This document shows, piece after piece, positions 53,129-61,464 of a DNA stretch of 64,000 nucleotides. Origin of the DNA: Pyrinomonadaceae bacterium (GTDB lineage Bacteria > Acidobacteriota > Blastocatellia > Pyrinomonadales > Pyrinomonadaceae); contig JAVEDE010000073.1 in NCBI GenBank assembly GCA_030841105.1, positions 34,927-98,926 of the forward strand, written 5' to 3'. The notes beneath the pieces were generated by a model. The model saw only the letters and a program-made list of their open reading frames with translations, made no database searches and had not been told where the DNA came from. Both the position numbers and the translations under genes were made by a program. Each line of letters opens with the position of its first letter. Within the stretch, counting starts at the first letter, position 1.

Positions 53129-55057
53129 TCAATCCCGCAGTTTCACGCGGTAGATGATGTGGCGGTTGACGCGCTCGCCCGCGTCGCGTTCGTACCAGCG
53201 GTCGAGAGGCGCGAGGTTGAACGGTTGATCCACCTGTGCGACGACGTAGGCGAGCGTGGGCGCGGCGGCGCGTTCGCGGTTGAACCCGGCGTGGAAGTCT
53301 GCGTAGTTCTGTTTCTCGGCGTCAATTTCGGCCTGCGTGATGGGGCGGTAGTTGACGGTCAGCCGCGGGTTGGCGCGCTCCCAGCCGAAGATGGCGAAAT
53401 AGATGAAGCCCTGCGTGCGATAGATGGTCTCGAAGTCGTTCGCGGCGACGCCCGAATAATAGAGGTACTTGAAAAAGCGTTCCTTGTTTTCCGCCACGGA
53501 GACGCCGGAGAAGACGAACATGTGCGGCGCCCAGACGGTGGCGAGCGGCGCGTAGGTCGGGAGGTTGTCAATGCGGTAGACGCTCGGATTGAAGACGACC
53601 GGGTGCGGGTCTGACTGCTCAACCCGCGCGCGCTCCTTGAGTCGCAGTGCGACCTGCGCCCACTCGTCCTTCAACTGATTGCCGACCGAGCCGCGTCTGG
53701 TGATGATCAAAGTTTCGCCCGCGCCCCACGCGAGCGCGGCGAGCGCGACGGGCAGCCACACGCGATGTGGAATCAAACGCCGCGCGGGCGTGGAGTTAAC
53801 GACTTGATTGTGCGTGACACTCACGACTTGTTCGTCCGCGACTCCTGAACTTTCAACGCGCGCGACTCTCGCGCTTTCACCGTCAGCGACTTTAAAAGTT
53901 TTCCATCCCTGCCAGAGCAAGCCCGCGGCGAGCGCGGCGGCCAAGAGCGCGACATAGTTGCCTATGTATTGCTCGTAGTGCATCGGTTGGAGCGAACGCC
54001 CCGTGATGATCTGTTGATTGAAGATGGCGAGCACGCACAGGGCGAGCGCAACGTTGAAGAGCACGGCGGGCGCGCGTGCGTCGAGCCAACGCCGCCACAC
54101 GCCGAAGGCGAGCGCGACGAGCGCGAGCACAGCGACGAGGATCACGCCGCGCCAGAGGTCGGGCATGCGCGAGTAAGTCAACGCCTGCACCGTGTCCATC
54201 GTCGGCGCGCGGCGCGAGAGCAGGATGAAGTAAGGGACGAGCGCGACGGCGGCGCAGAGCGACGTGACGGCGAGTGGCGCGATGGCGCGTCGCCACCCGT
54301 CGGGGCGCGCGACAAGCCAGACGAGGGCGAGACAGCCGACGAGCGCGGCGGCGGTCGTCCAGTGATAAAAGTAGGAATAGACCATGAGCGCGAACAGCAC
54401 GCCCGCGCTCACGGCGGAGACGAGACGCGTGCGGCGCGCGTTCGCGTTAAGCGCGCGCCAGATGAAGCCGCAGAAGAAGAAGAAGAAGGCGAAGGGCACG
54501 CCCGGCACGTAGCGTCGCAGGAAGGGGAGAAAGACGTAAGCCGTCTGATACCCGAACAAGTTCAAAATTAATCCCTGACCGGCGACGAGGATGCCGAGGC
54601 AGAGCACGACGGGGACTCCGGCGGCGGCGATGCGTTCGTCGCGCGTCAGCATCGAGAGCAGCCAGAAGACCGCGAGCGCACTCGATGCGGCGACGAGCGG
54701 CATGAGCAGGATGAACATCGTCGAGGTGGTGAGATTGAACGCGCGCGCCGGGAGCGAGAGCATGTAGGCGGGCACGAACTGGATCGAAAAGAGCGATTCG
54801 GGCGGTCGCACCCCGGCGCGTTCGTCGAGTCCGGTGTAGGGGTCGTTCAGGCGCGGGCGGCCGTCAACGAGCGCGTTGACGTAGGCGGCGTAAGCCGGTT
54901 CGTCGCTGTAGAAATGCGCGAACGAGCCTTGCCAGTCGCCCCCGCGTTTGTAGCAGAGGTGCGCCTGCGGGAAGAGCGAGAGCAGCACGAGGGCGAGCGC
55001 GGCGAGCAAGCCCCAACGCCAGCGAAGGGGCGTTTCGCGTTCGAGCGGATTGGTCAT
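53129..55057 (-). CDS. Polytopic membrane protein, tandem paralogue 1
   Basis: A 642-residue protein with about 12 hydrophobic helices. It begins WRWGLLAALALVLLSLFPQ, then a periplasmic loop YKRGGDWQGSFAHFYSDEPA and LFSIQFVPAYMLSLPARAF, and ends with a soluble domain of about 200 residues ending HIIYRVKLRD. The layout resembles GT-C glycosyltransferases or related polyprenyl-linked sugar enzymes, including an acidic early loop (DEPAYAAY), but I cannot assign a family. It is closely paralogous to the next gene upstream (55150-57174). The start MTNPLERE puts the first helix at residue 14. Confidence 0.8.
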   Translation of the reverse strand: MTNPLERETPLRWRWGLLAALALVLLSLFPQAHLCYKRGGDWQGSFAHFYSDEPAYAAYVNALVDGRPRLNDPYTGLDERAGVRPPESLFSIQFVPAYMLSLPARAFNLTTSTMFILLMPLVAASSALAVFWLLSMLTRDERIAAAGVPVVLCLGILVAGQGLILNLFGYQTAYVFLPFLRRYVPGVPFAFFFFFCGFIWRALNANARRTRLVSAVSAGVLFALMVYSYFYHWTTAAALVGCLALVWLVARPDGWRRAIAPLAVTSLCAAVALVPYFILLSRRAPTMDTVQALTYSRMPDLWRGVILVAVLALVALAFGVWRRWLDARAPAVLFNVALALCVLAIFNQQIITGRSLQPMHYEQYIGNYVALLAAALAAGLLWQGWKTFKVADGESARVARVESSGVADEQVVSVTHNQVVNSTPARRLIPHRVWLPVALAALAWGAGETLIITRRGSVGNQLKDEWAQVALRLKERARVEQSDPHPVVFNPSVYRIDNLPTYAPLATVWAPHMFVFSGVSVAENKERFFKYLYYSGVAANDFETIYRTQGFIYFAIFGWERANPRLTVNYRPITQAEIDAEKQNYADFHAGFNRERAAAPTLAYVVAQVDQPFNLAPLDRWYERDAGERVNRHIIYRVKLRD

Positions 55058-55149
55058 AACGGGCGGCGAACAGTTGTCTGTAACGGCAGCGGCGGACGAG
55101 TCGGAAGAACGCCTGATACTAAGTTTTCGAGATCGCATCCGGCAAGCCT

Positions 55150-57174
55150 TCAAGGGCGCAGGCGCACGCGATAGATCGTGTAGAGGCCGACGCGCACGCC
55201 CGCGTCGCGCTCGTACCAGCGTTCGAGCTGCGTGAGATCGTGCGGGCGTTCCGGCGACGCGATGACATAGGAGAGCAAGGGGCGCACGGCCTCGGCGCGC
55301 GTGAACGCGGCGACGTAAGCGGCGTAAGCGCGCGCCTCGCGGTCGAAGTCTTCGTCGGTCAAAGGCGCGTGCCCGATCGTCAGTCGCGGCAGCACGCGCT
55401 CCGCGCCGAAGAGCATGTATGCGAGGTTCGGATTCGAGTCTAGGTAGGCGCGGAAGTTTTCCGGCGCGACGCCCGTGTAATAGAGAAATTGAAACATGCG
55501 TTCCCGGTGCGCGTCGGCGTCGAGTCCCGAATTGACGTGCATGTGCGGCGACCAGAGGACGGCCGTGTGCGGCGCGACGGCGGGCAGATTGTCGGCCAGC
55601 ATGAAACTCGTCGCGAGGACGACGGGGAGCGCGTTCAACGTTTCGCTCGCGCCTGCCACTGCCGGTTCGCCCACGCTTGCCCCGGCCGGTTCGCCCGCGC
55701 GCATCATCTCGACCAGACGCTTGGCGACGCGCGCCTGTTCGTCGCGCGCGCGGTTGACGGGCGCGAACCGGCGCGTCGTGGCGACCAACTCGAACGCCGC
55801 CCAGACGTAAGCGGCGAGCGCGACGCAGAGGAACGCGCGCGTGGCAGTGCGTCCTAACGGCGACAAGAAGTGTTGCGCCGTCTGTTCGTTACTGTCTCGC
55901 GCGCGCCCGGCGCTTTCGTCTCGCCGCCGGATGGAGAGCGCGACAGCGAGCGTGAGCGCGAGGAGCGCGAGATAGTTCAAGACGTAATCCGCGTAGTGGA
56001 CGGGTTGGAGCGAACGCCCGGTGACGATCTGTTGATTGAAGACGACGAACGGCGTGACGGCGAACGACGCGGCGAAGAGAAACGGCGCGTCGCGCGCGTC
56101 TAGACGCCTGCGCCACAGGCCGTAGGCGAGCACGGCGAGCGCGACGAGCGCGACGAGTTCCGGCACGCGCGAGAGATCGGGCGCGCGCGTGAACTTCAAC
56201 GCCTGCACCTTGTCCATCGTCGCGGCGCGGCGCGCGAGCAACACGGCGTAGGGCGCGAGCGACGCGCAGGCGAGCGCGGCCGTGGTCAGAAAAACTTTCG
56301 CGGCATGCGATTTATTGCTGCGAGTGGCGTCGTTGTGCGTTGCGTCGTGCGATGAGTTGTTGTGCGAAGTGTTGCCGCGTGTTTCGTCGTGCGTTGCGTC
56401 GTTGTGTTTTTCGTCGTGCGTTGCGTCGTTCCCACGGCGCGCGATGAGCCAGAGTAGTGCGAGGCAGGCGAGCCACGCGGCGGCGGTCGTCCAGAGATAA
56501 AAGTAGGAGTAGACGAGCAGGGCGAACGTTGCGCCCGCGGCGACGGCGTATGACAAGGCCGCGCGCCGCGATGCTCCGGCGGCAAGCGCGCGCCGGACGA
56601 GCGCGCCGAAGACGAAGAGTAAGGGGAAGGGCAGCGCGGGCACGTAGCGGCGCAGGAACGGCAGGTAAGCGTGAGAGGCGCGCAAGTTGAGAAGCGGGAT
56701 GAGACTCGCGCCGCCGGATGCGAGCGCGCCGAGGCACAGGATGGAGATCGCGCCGCACGCCGCGAGTCGCGCGTCCGCGAGCAAGAGCGCGAGCAACCAG
56801 AAGAGCGCGAGCGTGGCGGCGAAGGCGACGAGCGGAGTGAGTGCGATGAAGACGGTGGAAGCGTCGAGCGAGAGCGCGCGTGCGGGCAGCGCGAGCGCGT
56901 AAGCGGGGACGAACTGGATCGAGAAGAGCGACTCGGAGAGCGGCGCGGCGGCCGTGTGGTCGAGTCCGGCGTAGGGGTCGTTCAGGCGCGGGCGTCCCGC
57001 GATGAGCGCGGCGAGATAGGCGGCGTAGGCCGTCTCGTCGCCGTCGAAGGAGGCGTATGCGCCCTGCCAGTCGCCGCCGCGCGTGTACCACAGGTGCGCT
57101 TGCGGGAGCAGTGCGAGCAGCGTCATGGCGACGGCGGCCAGCACGCCGGGACGCCAGCGAAAGTTTCTACGCAT
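55150..57174 (-). CDS. Polytopic membrane protein, tandem paralogue 2
   Basis: A 674-residue protein with the same architecture as its neighbour: RPGVLAAVAMTLLALLPQAH, the loop YTRGGDWQGAYASFDGDETA, LFSIQFVPAYALALPARAL and a C-terminal soluble domain ending LYTIYRVRLRP. Residues around 285-325 form a polar loop of reiterated N-D-A-T-H-D-E-like units that the paralogue lacks. A GT-C-type transferase is plausible but unproven. A TATAAT-like box lies on the minus strand about 50 bases upstream (57227-57232). The 92-base gap between the paralogues suggests one transcript. Confidence 0.8.
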   Translation of the reverse strand: MRRNFRWRPGVLAAVAMTLLALLPQAHLWYTRGGDWQGAYASFDGDETAYAAYLAALIAGRPRLNDPYAGLDHTAAAPLSESLFSIQFVPAYALALPARALSLDASTVFIALTPLVAFAATLALFWLLALLLADARLAACGAISILCLGALASGGASLIPLLNLRASHAYLPFLRRYVPALPFPLLFVFGALVRRALAAGASRRAALSYAVAAGATFALLVYSYFYLWTTAAAWLACLALLWLIARRGNDATHDEKHNDATHDETRGNTSHNNSSHDATHNDATRSNKSHAAKVFLTTAALACASLAPYAVLLARRAATMDKVQALKFTRAPDLSRVPELVALVALAVLAYGLWRRRLDARDAPFLFAASFAVTPFVVFNQQIVTGRSLQPVHYADYVLNYLALLALTLAVALSIRRRDESAGRARDSNEQTAQHFLSPLGRTATRAFLCVALAAYVWAAFELVATTRRFAPVNRARDEQARVAKRLVEMMRAGEPAGASVGEPAVAGASETLNALPVVLATSFMLADNLPAVAPHTAVLWSPHMHVNSGLDADAHRERMFQFLYYTGVAPENFRAYLDSNPNLAYMLFGAERVLPRLTIGHAPLTDEDFDREARAYAAYVAAFTRAEAVRPLLSYVIASPERPHDLTQLERWYERDAGVRVGLYTIYRVRLRP

Positions 57175-57454
57175 CGTCGGGCAAAGTCTCGCTTCCGAAG
57201 TGTCGGCTATGAACTCAAGGCGGGTGATTATAACTGCTCCCGGCGCACATGCGAGGGGCGCGCGCGTCGGAGGCGAGAGGACACGCGTCGCGCGCGTAGG
57301 TAAATGTTGACAAGTAGGGTGGCGCAAGCGAAGATGCCGGACACCTTGCCGGGCTACAGCTTCAATCGCGCGCCCTTGAACCTCGTCCGGTTTCTCCGGT
57401 TCGGGATACTTCGTCGCTCAAACACGAACGCCCCGAAACGCTGACTCCGACACA

Positions 57455-57724
57455 ATGACGAGAAGGATGATGAGAAAGCCGCTATTGCTTTGTTGCCTGA
57501 TCGTGCTGGCAAACTTCTTCGACGCCGGTCAAATAGTCGCCGTCCACAAAATTTATAGTGATTGGCGACTGGACGAAACTCAAGTCAACGCTCGCTGCGC
57601 CCGCTCTGCAACTCTCGTTGTCTCTGCGTCGAGTGTTAGTGAATCAAACATTCGACGCAGAGGCGCAGAGAAGTCGCAGCGCGGGCGCGGAGAGTTTCAC
57701 CCGACAATATATCCGCTATACTGA
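57455..57724 (+). CDS. Doubtful 89-residue secreted peptide, 3-prime half made of repeat
   Basis: An ATG at 57455 (or 57470, with AGAAGG just before) opens a frame whose first part looks like a signal peptide (MMRKPLLLCCLIVLANFFDA), followed by GQIVAVHKIYSDWRLDETQ. From about residue 47 the frame runs through an inverted repeat of CTCTGCG/GCAGAG units (57593-57694) and the sequence becomes low-quality (SASSVSESNIRRRGAEK). It may be a small gene whose end was overwritten by a repeat insertion, or no gene at all. No family recognised. Confidence 0.28.
   Translation: MTRRMMRKPLLLCCLIVLANFFDAGQIVAVHKIYSDWRLDETQVNARCARSATLVVSASSVSESNIRRRGAEKSQRGRGEFHPTIYPLY
57593..57694. repeat. Inverted repeat of CTCTGCG / CGCAGAG units
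   Basis: The left arm (57593-57637) contains CGCTCTGCAACTCTCG and GTCTCTGCGTCGAGTGTT; the right arm (57647-57694) begins AACATTCGACGCAGAGGC and continues with GCAGAGAAGTCGCAGC. The loop is 9 bases. Similar units reappear in the outer arms of the element at 63598. Confidence 0.75.
57717..57722 (+). promoter_or_regulatory. -10-like TATACT close to the MFS-hydrolase start
   Basis: TATACT ends 12 bases before the ATG at 57735 with no Shine-Dalgarno between. A poor -35 (TTTCAC, spacing 16) lies at 57695. It suggests a transcript with a leader of only a few bases. Confidence 0.35.
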
Positions 57725-57734
57725 CGTCCTCTTT

Positions 57735-60134
57735 ATGTCAACTACTGTTTACGGAGACGACACTTCGGCCGCGCAGCCTTCCGCGCGCCTCGCCGCGACG
57801 TGCGCGTGCCTGTTGATGCTCGTCGCGCTGGTTGATTCGCAAGTCGTCGCCGCCATCACGCCGCAGATCGCCGCGGGACTCGGCAGCGCGAAGACGAGCG
57901 TGGCGGCGAGCGTGATGGTCTACGCTTTGGCGGCGGCGGCGGTCGCGCTCGTGCTCGGCCGCCGCGCGGGGCGCGTGAACCCGGTGCGCTGGTTGCCCGC
58001 GGCCGCCGGAATCTTCGTCGCGGCAAACGCGCTCGCGGCCTTCGCGCCGCACGTCGCACTCTTCTGGACGGCGCGCGCGCTTGCCGGACTCGCGGGCGGT
58101 CTGGTGAGCGCGCTCGTCATCGCCGCGCTCGCAGACGCTTCGAGCTACGCGCGGCGCGGCAGGCAGATGAGCGGCGTGGCCGTCGCCTATTTTCTCGCGC
58201 CCGTGCTCGGCGTGCCCGTGGGTGCGTGGCTCGCGGGGCGTTACGGCTGGCGCGTGGTCTTCGCCGCGTCGGCCGTGCTCGTCGCCGTCGCCGGTCTGCT
58301 CGTGCGACAGTTTCCCCTGCCGCGCTCGAACGAGACGACGGGCGGCGACGCGACAGACGACGCGCGCGCGTTTGACGACAGACGCACACAGGTTGACGAC
58401 CGACGGGCGACAGTTGAAGAAGCGGCGACGGGTCGCACGTTGTCACCGGCGACAGTGGGCGCGTCTTCGACGACGGGGCGCAAGACTTTGGAGACGGGGC
58501 GCGCGTCCTTGTGGCAACTGGCGATGCGTTCGCGTTCGACGCGGCGCGGCATCACGAGCGCGTTCTTTATCTCCGGCGGGCTGGTCGGGCTGACCACTTA
58601 CCTCGGCACTTGGCTCTCGGACGCGTTCCGCGCGGGCGCGCGCGAAGTCGGTTTGATCTACGCGCTGGCCGGGGCGGGCGCGGTCGCGGGCGGCGCGCTC
58701 GGCGGAGTGCTCGCAGACCGCTACGGCAAGCGTCGCGTCGCCATCGTCAGCAGCGCGTTGATGATCTTTCTGGTGCTCGTGCTGCCGACGTTCAGTTGGG
58801 GCGCGCGGCTCTGGGCGATCATCTGCGCGACGGCCTTTCTCGCCGCCCTGCGCGTCGCGCCGCTGCAAGCGCTCGTCACCGAACTCGTCGCCGCCTCGGA
58901 GCGCGCCACCTACGTCGCCCTGCGCAACGGCGCGTCGCAACTCGGCATCGCGCTCGCGGTCGCGGCGGGCGCGCGCCTCTACCCGCGCTACGGGCTGGCG
59001 GGCGTCGGCGCGATGTGCGCCGCCCTCACGCTCGGCGCGACGCTCAGCATGCGCAAACTCGCAGACCCGCACGACGCCGCCAAGCAAGCGCGCGCAGGCG
59101 ACGACCCCGCAACCGTAGTTGATGAACAAGATGAACGCACAACCGACGTGGTTGATGAGAAAGGCGCGAGCACGACTGTCGCAGTTGATGACAAAGATGT
59201 GAGCACGCGTCGCCGTCGTTTCAGCGGCCGGGGCATCGCGCGCAAACTCGCCGCCGTCATCGTCGCGCTCGTCCTGCTCGTCACCATCGGCTTCCCGTGG
59301 CTCTTGAGTTTTGCGATCACGAAGGCCGGGACGCGCCCCGACGAACGCAGGCGCACCGACACGCCCGCCGATCACGGCGCGACCTTTGAAACGGTCTCTT
59401 TCGCTTCGACGGACGGCAACACACTCTCCGGTTGGTATCTCCCCGCGCGCGGCGACGCGCGGCAGCGGCGCGTGACGTTCGTCCTGACGCACGGGCTGTT
59501 CCGCTCGCGCTACGAGATGCTCGAACGCGGCCTCGCACTCTGGCGCGAAGGCTACGGCGTCCTGCTCTACGATCTACGGCGGCACGGCGCGAGTGCGGCG
59601 GAGTTCTCTACCATCGGCTACGACGAGCGGCACGACGTGGCCGCCGCCTTCGCGTTCGTGCGTGCGCGCGAACCACAGAACCGCGTCGTGTTGATGGGCG
59701 TCTCGATGGGCGCGGCGGCGACGCTCTTGGCGGCCTCAGAGATTAGTGACGGGCAACTGCTCGGCGTCGTCGCCGAGTCGAGCTTCCTGTCGTTCGCCGA
59801 CACGGTGCGTCACCACGTACGCCTGATCGGCCTCCCCACTTTTCCTTTCGCGACGCTCTTGATAAAGTTCACCTCGTGGCGTTTGAACTTCGCGGCGGAC
59901 GACTACGATCTGCTGCGGGCGGTCGGCAGAATCTCGCGCCCCGTCCTCTTCATCGGCGGGACGCGTGACGTACGCATGCCGACGGCCACCGTGCTCGAAC
60001 CGCTCTACGCGGCGGCGCAAAGCGCGGGCAAACGCAAGTTCATCGTCGAAGGTGCGACGCACGGTCACGCCTACGACGAGTCGCCGGAAAGTTACGTCAA
60101 AGCCGTGAATGAATTTGTCGAGTCAATCGAATAA
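57735..60134 (+). CDS. MFS transporter fused to an alpha/beta hydrolase
   Basis: A 799-residue fusion. Residues about 15-465 are a 12-helix major facilitator of the drug-efflux type, with LADRYGKRRVAIVSS in the central region. A polar linker of Asp/Glu/Thr (DEQDERTTDVVDEKG) leads to one more helix (about 525-548) and an alpha/beta hydrolase. The latter has HGLFRSRYE, the nucleophile elbow G-V-S657-M-G, acid D745 in GGTRDVRMP and His776 in ATHGHAYDE. The hydrolase would lie on the opposite side of an odd-numbered helix, probably the periplasm. Substrate unknown. A joined exporter and deacylase would fit release of a processed product, which is a guess. Confidence 0.85.
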   Translation: MSTTVYGDDTSAAQPSARLAATCACLLMLVALVDSQVVAAITPQIAAGLGSAKTSVAASVMVYALAAAAVALVLGRRAGRVNPVRWLPAAAGIFVAANALAAFAPHVALFWTARALAGLAGGLVSALVIAALADASSYARRGRQMSGVAVAYFLAPVLGVPVGAWLAGRYGWRVVFAASAVLVAVAGLLVRQFPLPRSNETTGGDATDDARAFDDRRTQVDDRRATVEEAATGRTLSPATVGASSTTGRKTLETGRASLWQLAMRSRSTRRGITSAFFISGGLVGLTTYLGTWLSDAFRAGAREVGLIYALAGAGAVAGGALGGVLADRYGKRRVAIVSSALMIFLVLVLPTFSWGARLWAIICATAFLAALRVAPLQALVTELVAASERATYVALRNGASQLGIALAVAAGARLYPRYGLAGVGAMCAALTLGATLSMRKLADPHDAAKQARAGDDPATVVDEQDERTTDVVDEKGASTTVAVDDKDVSTRRRRFSGRGIARKLAAVIVALVLLVTIGFPWLLSFAITKAGTRPDERRRTDTPADHGATFETVSFASTDGNTLSGWYLPARGDARQRRVTFVLTHGLFRSRYEMLERGLALWREGYGVLLYDLRRHGASAAEFSTIGYDERHDVAAAFAFVRAREPQNRVVLMGVSMGAAATLLAASEISDGQLLGVVAESSFLSFADTVRHHVRLIGLPTFPFATLLIKFTSWRLNFAADDYDLLRAVGRISRPVLFIGGTRDVRMPTATVLEPLYAAAQSAGKRKFIVEGATHGHAYDESPESYVKAVNEFVESIE

Positions 60135-60175
60135 ACGTGCGCGCCGCGCTGAAACTGCGAAGGCGGCGCGCACGT
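60135..60175. terminator. Hairpin directly after the MFS-hydrolase stop
   Basis: ACGTGCGCGCCGC (60135-60147) pairs with GCGGCGCGCACGT (60163-60175) around a 15-base loop. It begins at the base after the TAA. The downstream tail is ATCAACTGC, with no T-run. Confidence 0.5.
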
Positions 60176-60233
60176 ATCAACTGCTATCCAAGCGGAAACC
60201 ATTCACACTTTGACGAAAAGGAAATACAAAATT

Positions 60234-60884
60234 ATGAACACTCTCAAAAACACTCGCGCGCGTTCGCTCGTCGCGGCTTTCGCGTTCGTCGCATTGATGT
60301 CGCTCGGCGGCAGCGTCTTCGCTCAAGACGGAATGAGCGGGATGGCGCAGGAGAAGAAAGTTGACAAGCGCAAGTTGACGACGATCCAGACGACGAGCGT
60401 TGACGTGGGCAAAACGAAGCACGCCGTCGAGGTGCGCTATCTCGATTTGCCTTGGGGCAAGGCGACCTTCGGCTACATCGAGACCGGCGTTGACCCGCGC
60501 AACGGTCAGTATTACGCGAAACGGACGTGGCCGATCGCGCACCTGCGCCTCGCCGCGCCCGCCAAGTATCAGGGCAAGACGCTCGCCCCCGGCGACTACG
60601 CGATGATCATCACGCCGAAGAACCCGGAGACCAAAGCGGGCATGAAACTCTCGTTCGCCTCCTTCAAACCCGCCGAAGCGAACGGCACGTTCCTCGTCCC
60701 CGGCAACGTCTTCGTCGAGACGCCGAAGGACGCTGCGGTCGTCGCGGAAAAAGAGATCGCCTTCGCAGAGGGCGCGCCGCTCGTCGAGCAACTGTCAATC
60801 TGGACGGGCAAGGAAGGCAAGACCGTCTCGATCAAAATCCACTACGGCGACCGCACGCTGACAGAGAAACTCACGCTCCAATAG
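60234..60884 (+). CDS. DUF2911-family secreted protein
   Basis: A 216-residue protein with a signal peptide (LVAAFAFVALMSLGGSVFAQ) and a beta-rich domain with DVGKTKHAVEVRYLDLPWGK, a WPIAH strand and GDYAMIITPKNPE, as in DUF2911 proteins common in Acidobacteriota and Bacteroidota. The role is unknown. AAAAGGA lies upstream of the ATG. The mature start is Met/Gly-rich (DGMSGMAQ), a possible metal-contact segment. It precedes the AhpD-like gene by 36 bases and may share its transcript. Confidence 0.8.
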   Translation: MNTLKNTRARSLVAAFAFVALMSLGGSVFAQDGMSGMAQEKKVDKRKLTTIQTTSVDVGKTKHAVEVRYLDLPWGKATFGYIETGVDPRNGQYYAKRTWPIAHLRLAAPAKYQGKTLAPGDYAMIITPKNPETKAGMKLSFASFKPAEANGTFLVPGNVFVETPKDAAVVAEKEIAFAEGAPLVEQLSIWTGKEGKTVSIKIHYGDRTLTEKLTLQ

Positions 60885-60920
60885 ATCGCTTGCGCGTGAG
60901 TTGCCGACAGGAGAATCAAC

Positions 60921-61448
60921 ATGAGTGAAAAGAACCCGGCGGAGGCGAGCAGTAGTAGCAGCACCGGCATCGCCTCCGCCACGACGACGACGGCGACGGG
61001 CGCGAACGGCGCGAACAACGCCGCCGCGCCCGTCGCCGAACTGCACGACACGGCGGCCGACGCCGAAGGCGTCACGCTCGACAAAGAGCAGTTGATCCCG
61101 GTGGCCGAGGACGAGGCGACGAACTCTTACTCCATGCTCGAACCGCGCATGAAGAAGGTCTACGGCGCGTACTACAAAGAGTTGTACTACACGCCGGAGC
61201 GGCGCATCCTCGACCCGAAGGTGCAGGAGTTGATCTCAATCGCCGCCTCGCTCGTGGCGAAGTGCGACGGCTGCATTGACGGCCACATGAAAAAGGCGCT
61301 CGCCCTCGGCGTGACCAAGGAAGAGATCAGCGAGACGATCTGCATCGCCGCCGCCATCAACGCCGCCGCGATGATTGACCTGAGCGACCGCACGGCCGCG
61401 CGCCTCGGCCTGAACCATTTTCCGTCGAAGCCCGGCGAGAAGGGCTGA
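60921..61448 (+). CDS. AhpD-like / carboxymuconolactone decarboxylase family protein
   Basis: A 175-residue protein. The first 50 residues are Ser/Thr/Ala-rich and disordered; the rest is a helical CMD domain with the redox motif C115-D-G-C118 and H122 in AKCDGCIDGHMKKAL. AhpD-type proteins use such a CxxC-x3-H centre as a thiol-dependent peroxidase or reductant of AhpC. The family also includes true decarboxylases lacking the cysteines, so a redox role is favoured here. GGAG precedes the ATG. Confidence 0.9.
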   Translation: MSEKNPAEASSSSSTGIASATTTTATGANGANNAAAPVAELHDTAADAEGVTLDKEQLIPVAEDEATNSYSMLEPRMKKVYGAYYKELYYTPERRILDPKVQELISIAASLVAKCDGCIDGHMKKALALGVTKEEISETICIAAAINAAAMIDLSDRTAARLGLNHFPSKPGEKG

Positions 61449-61464
61449 CGGCGGAGGATTAGCC

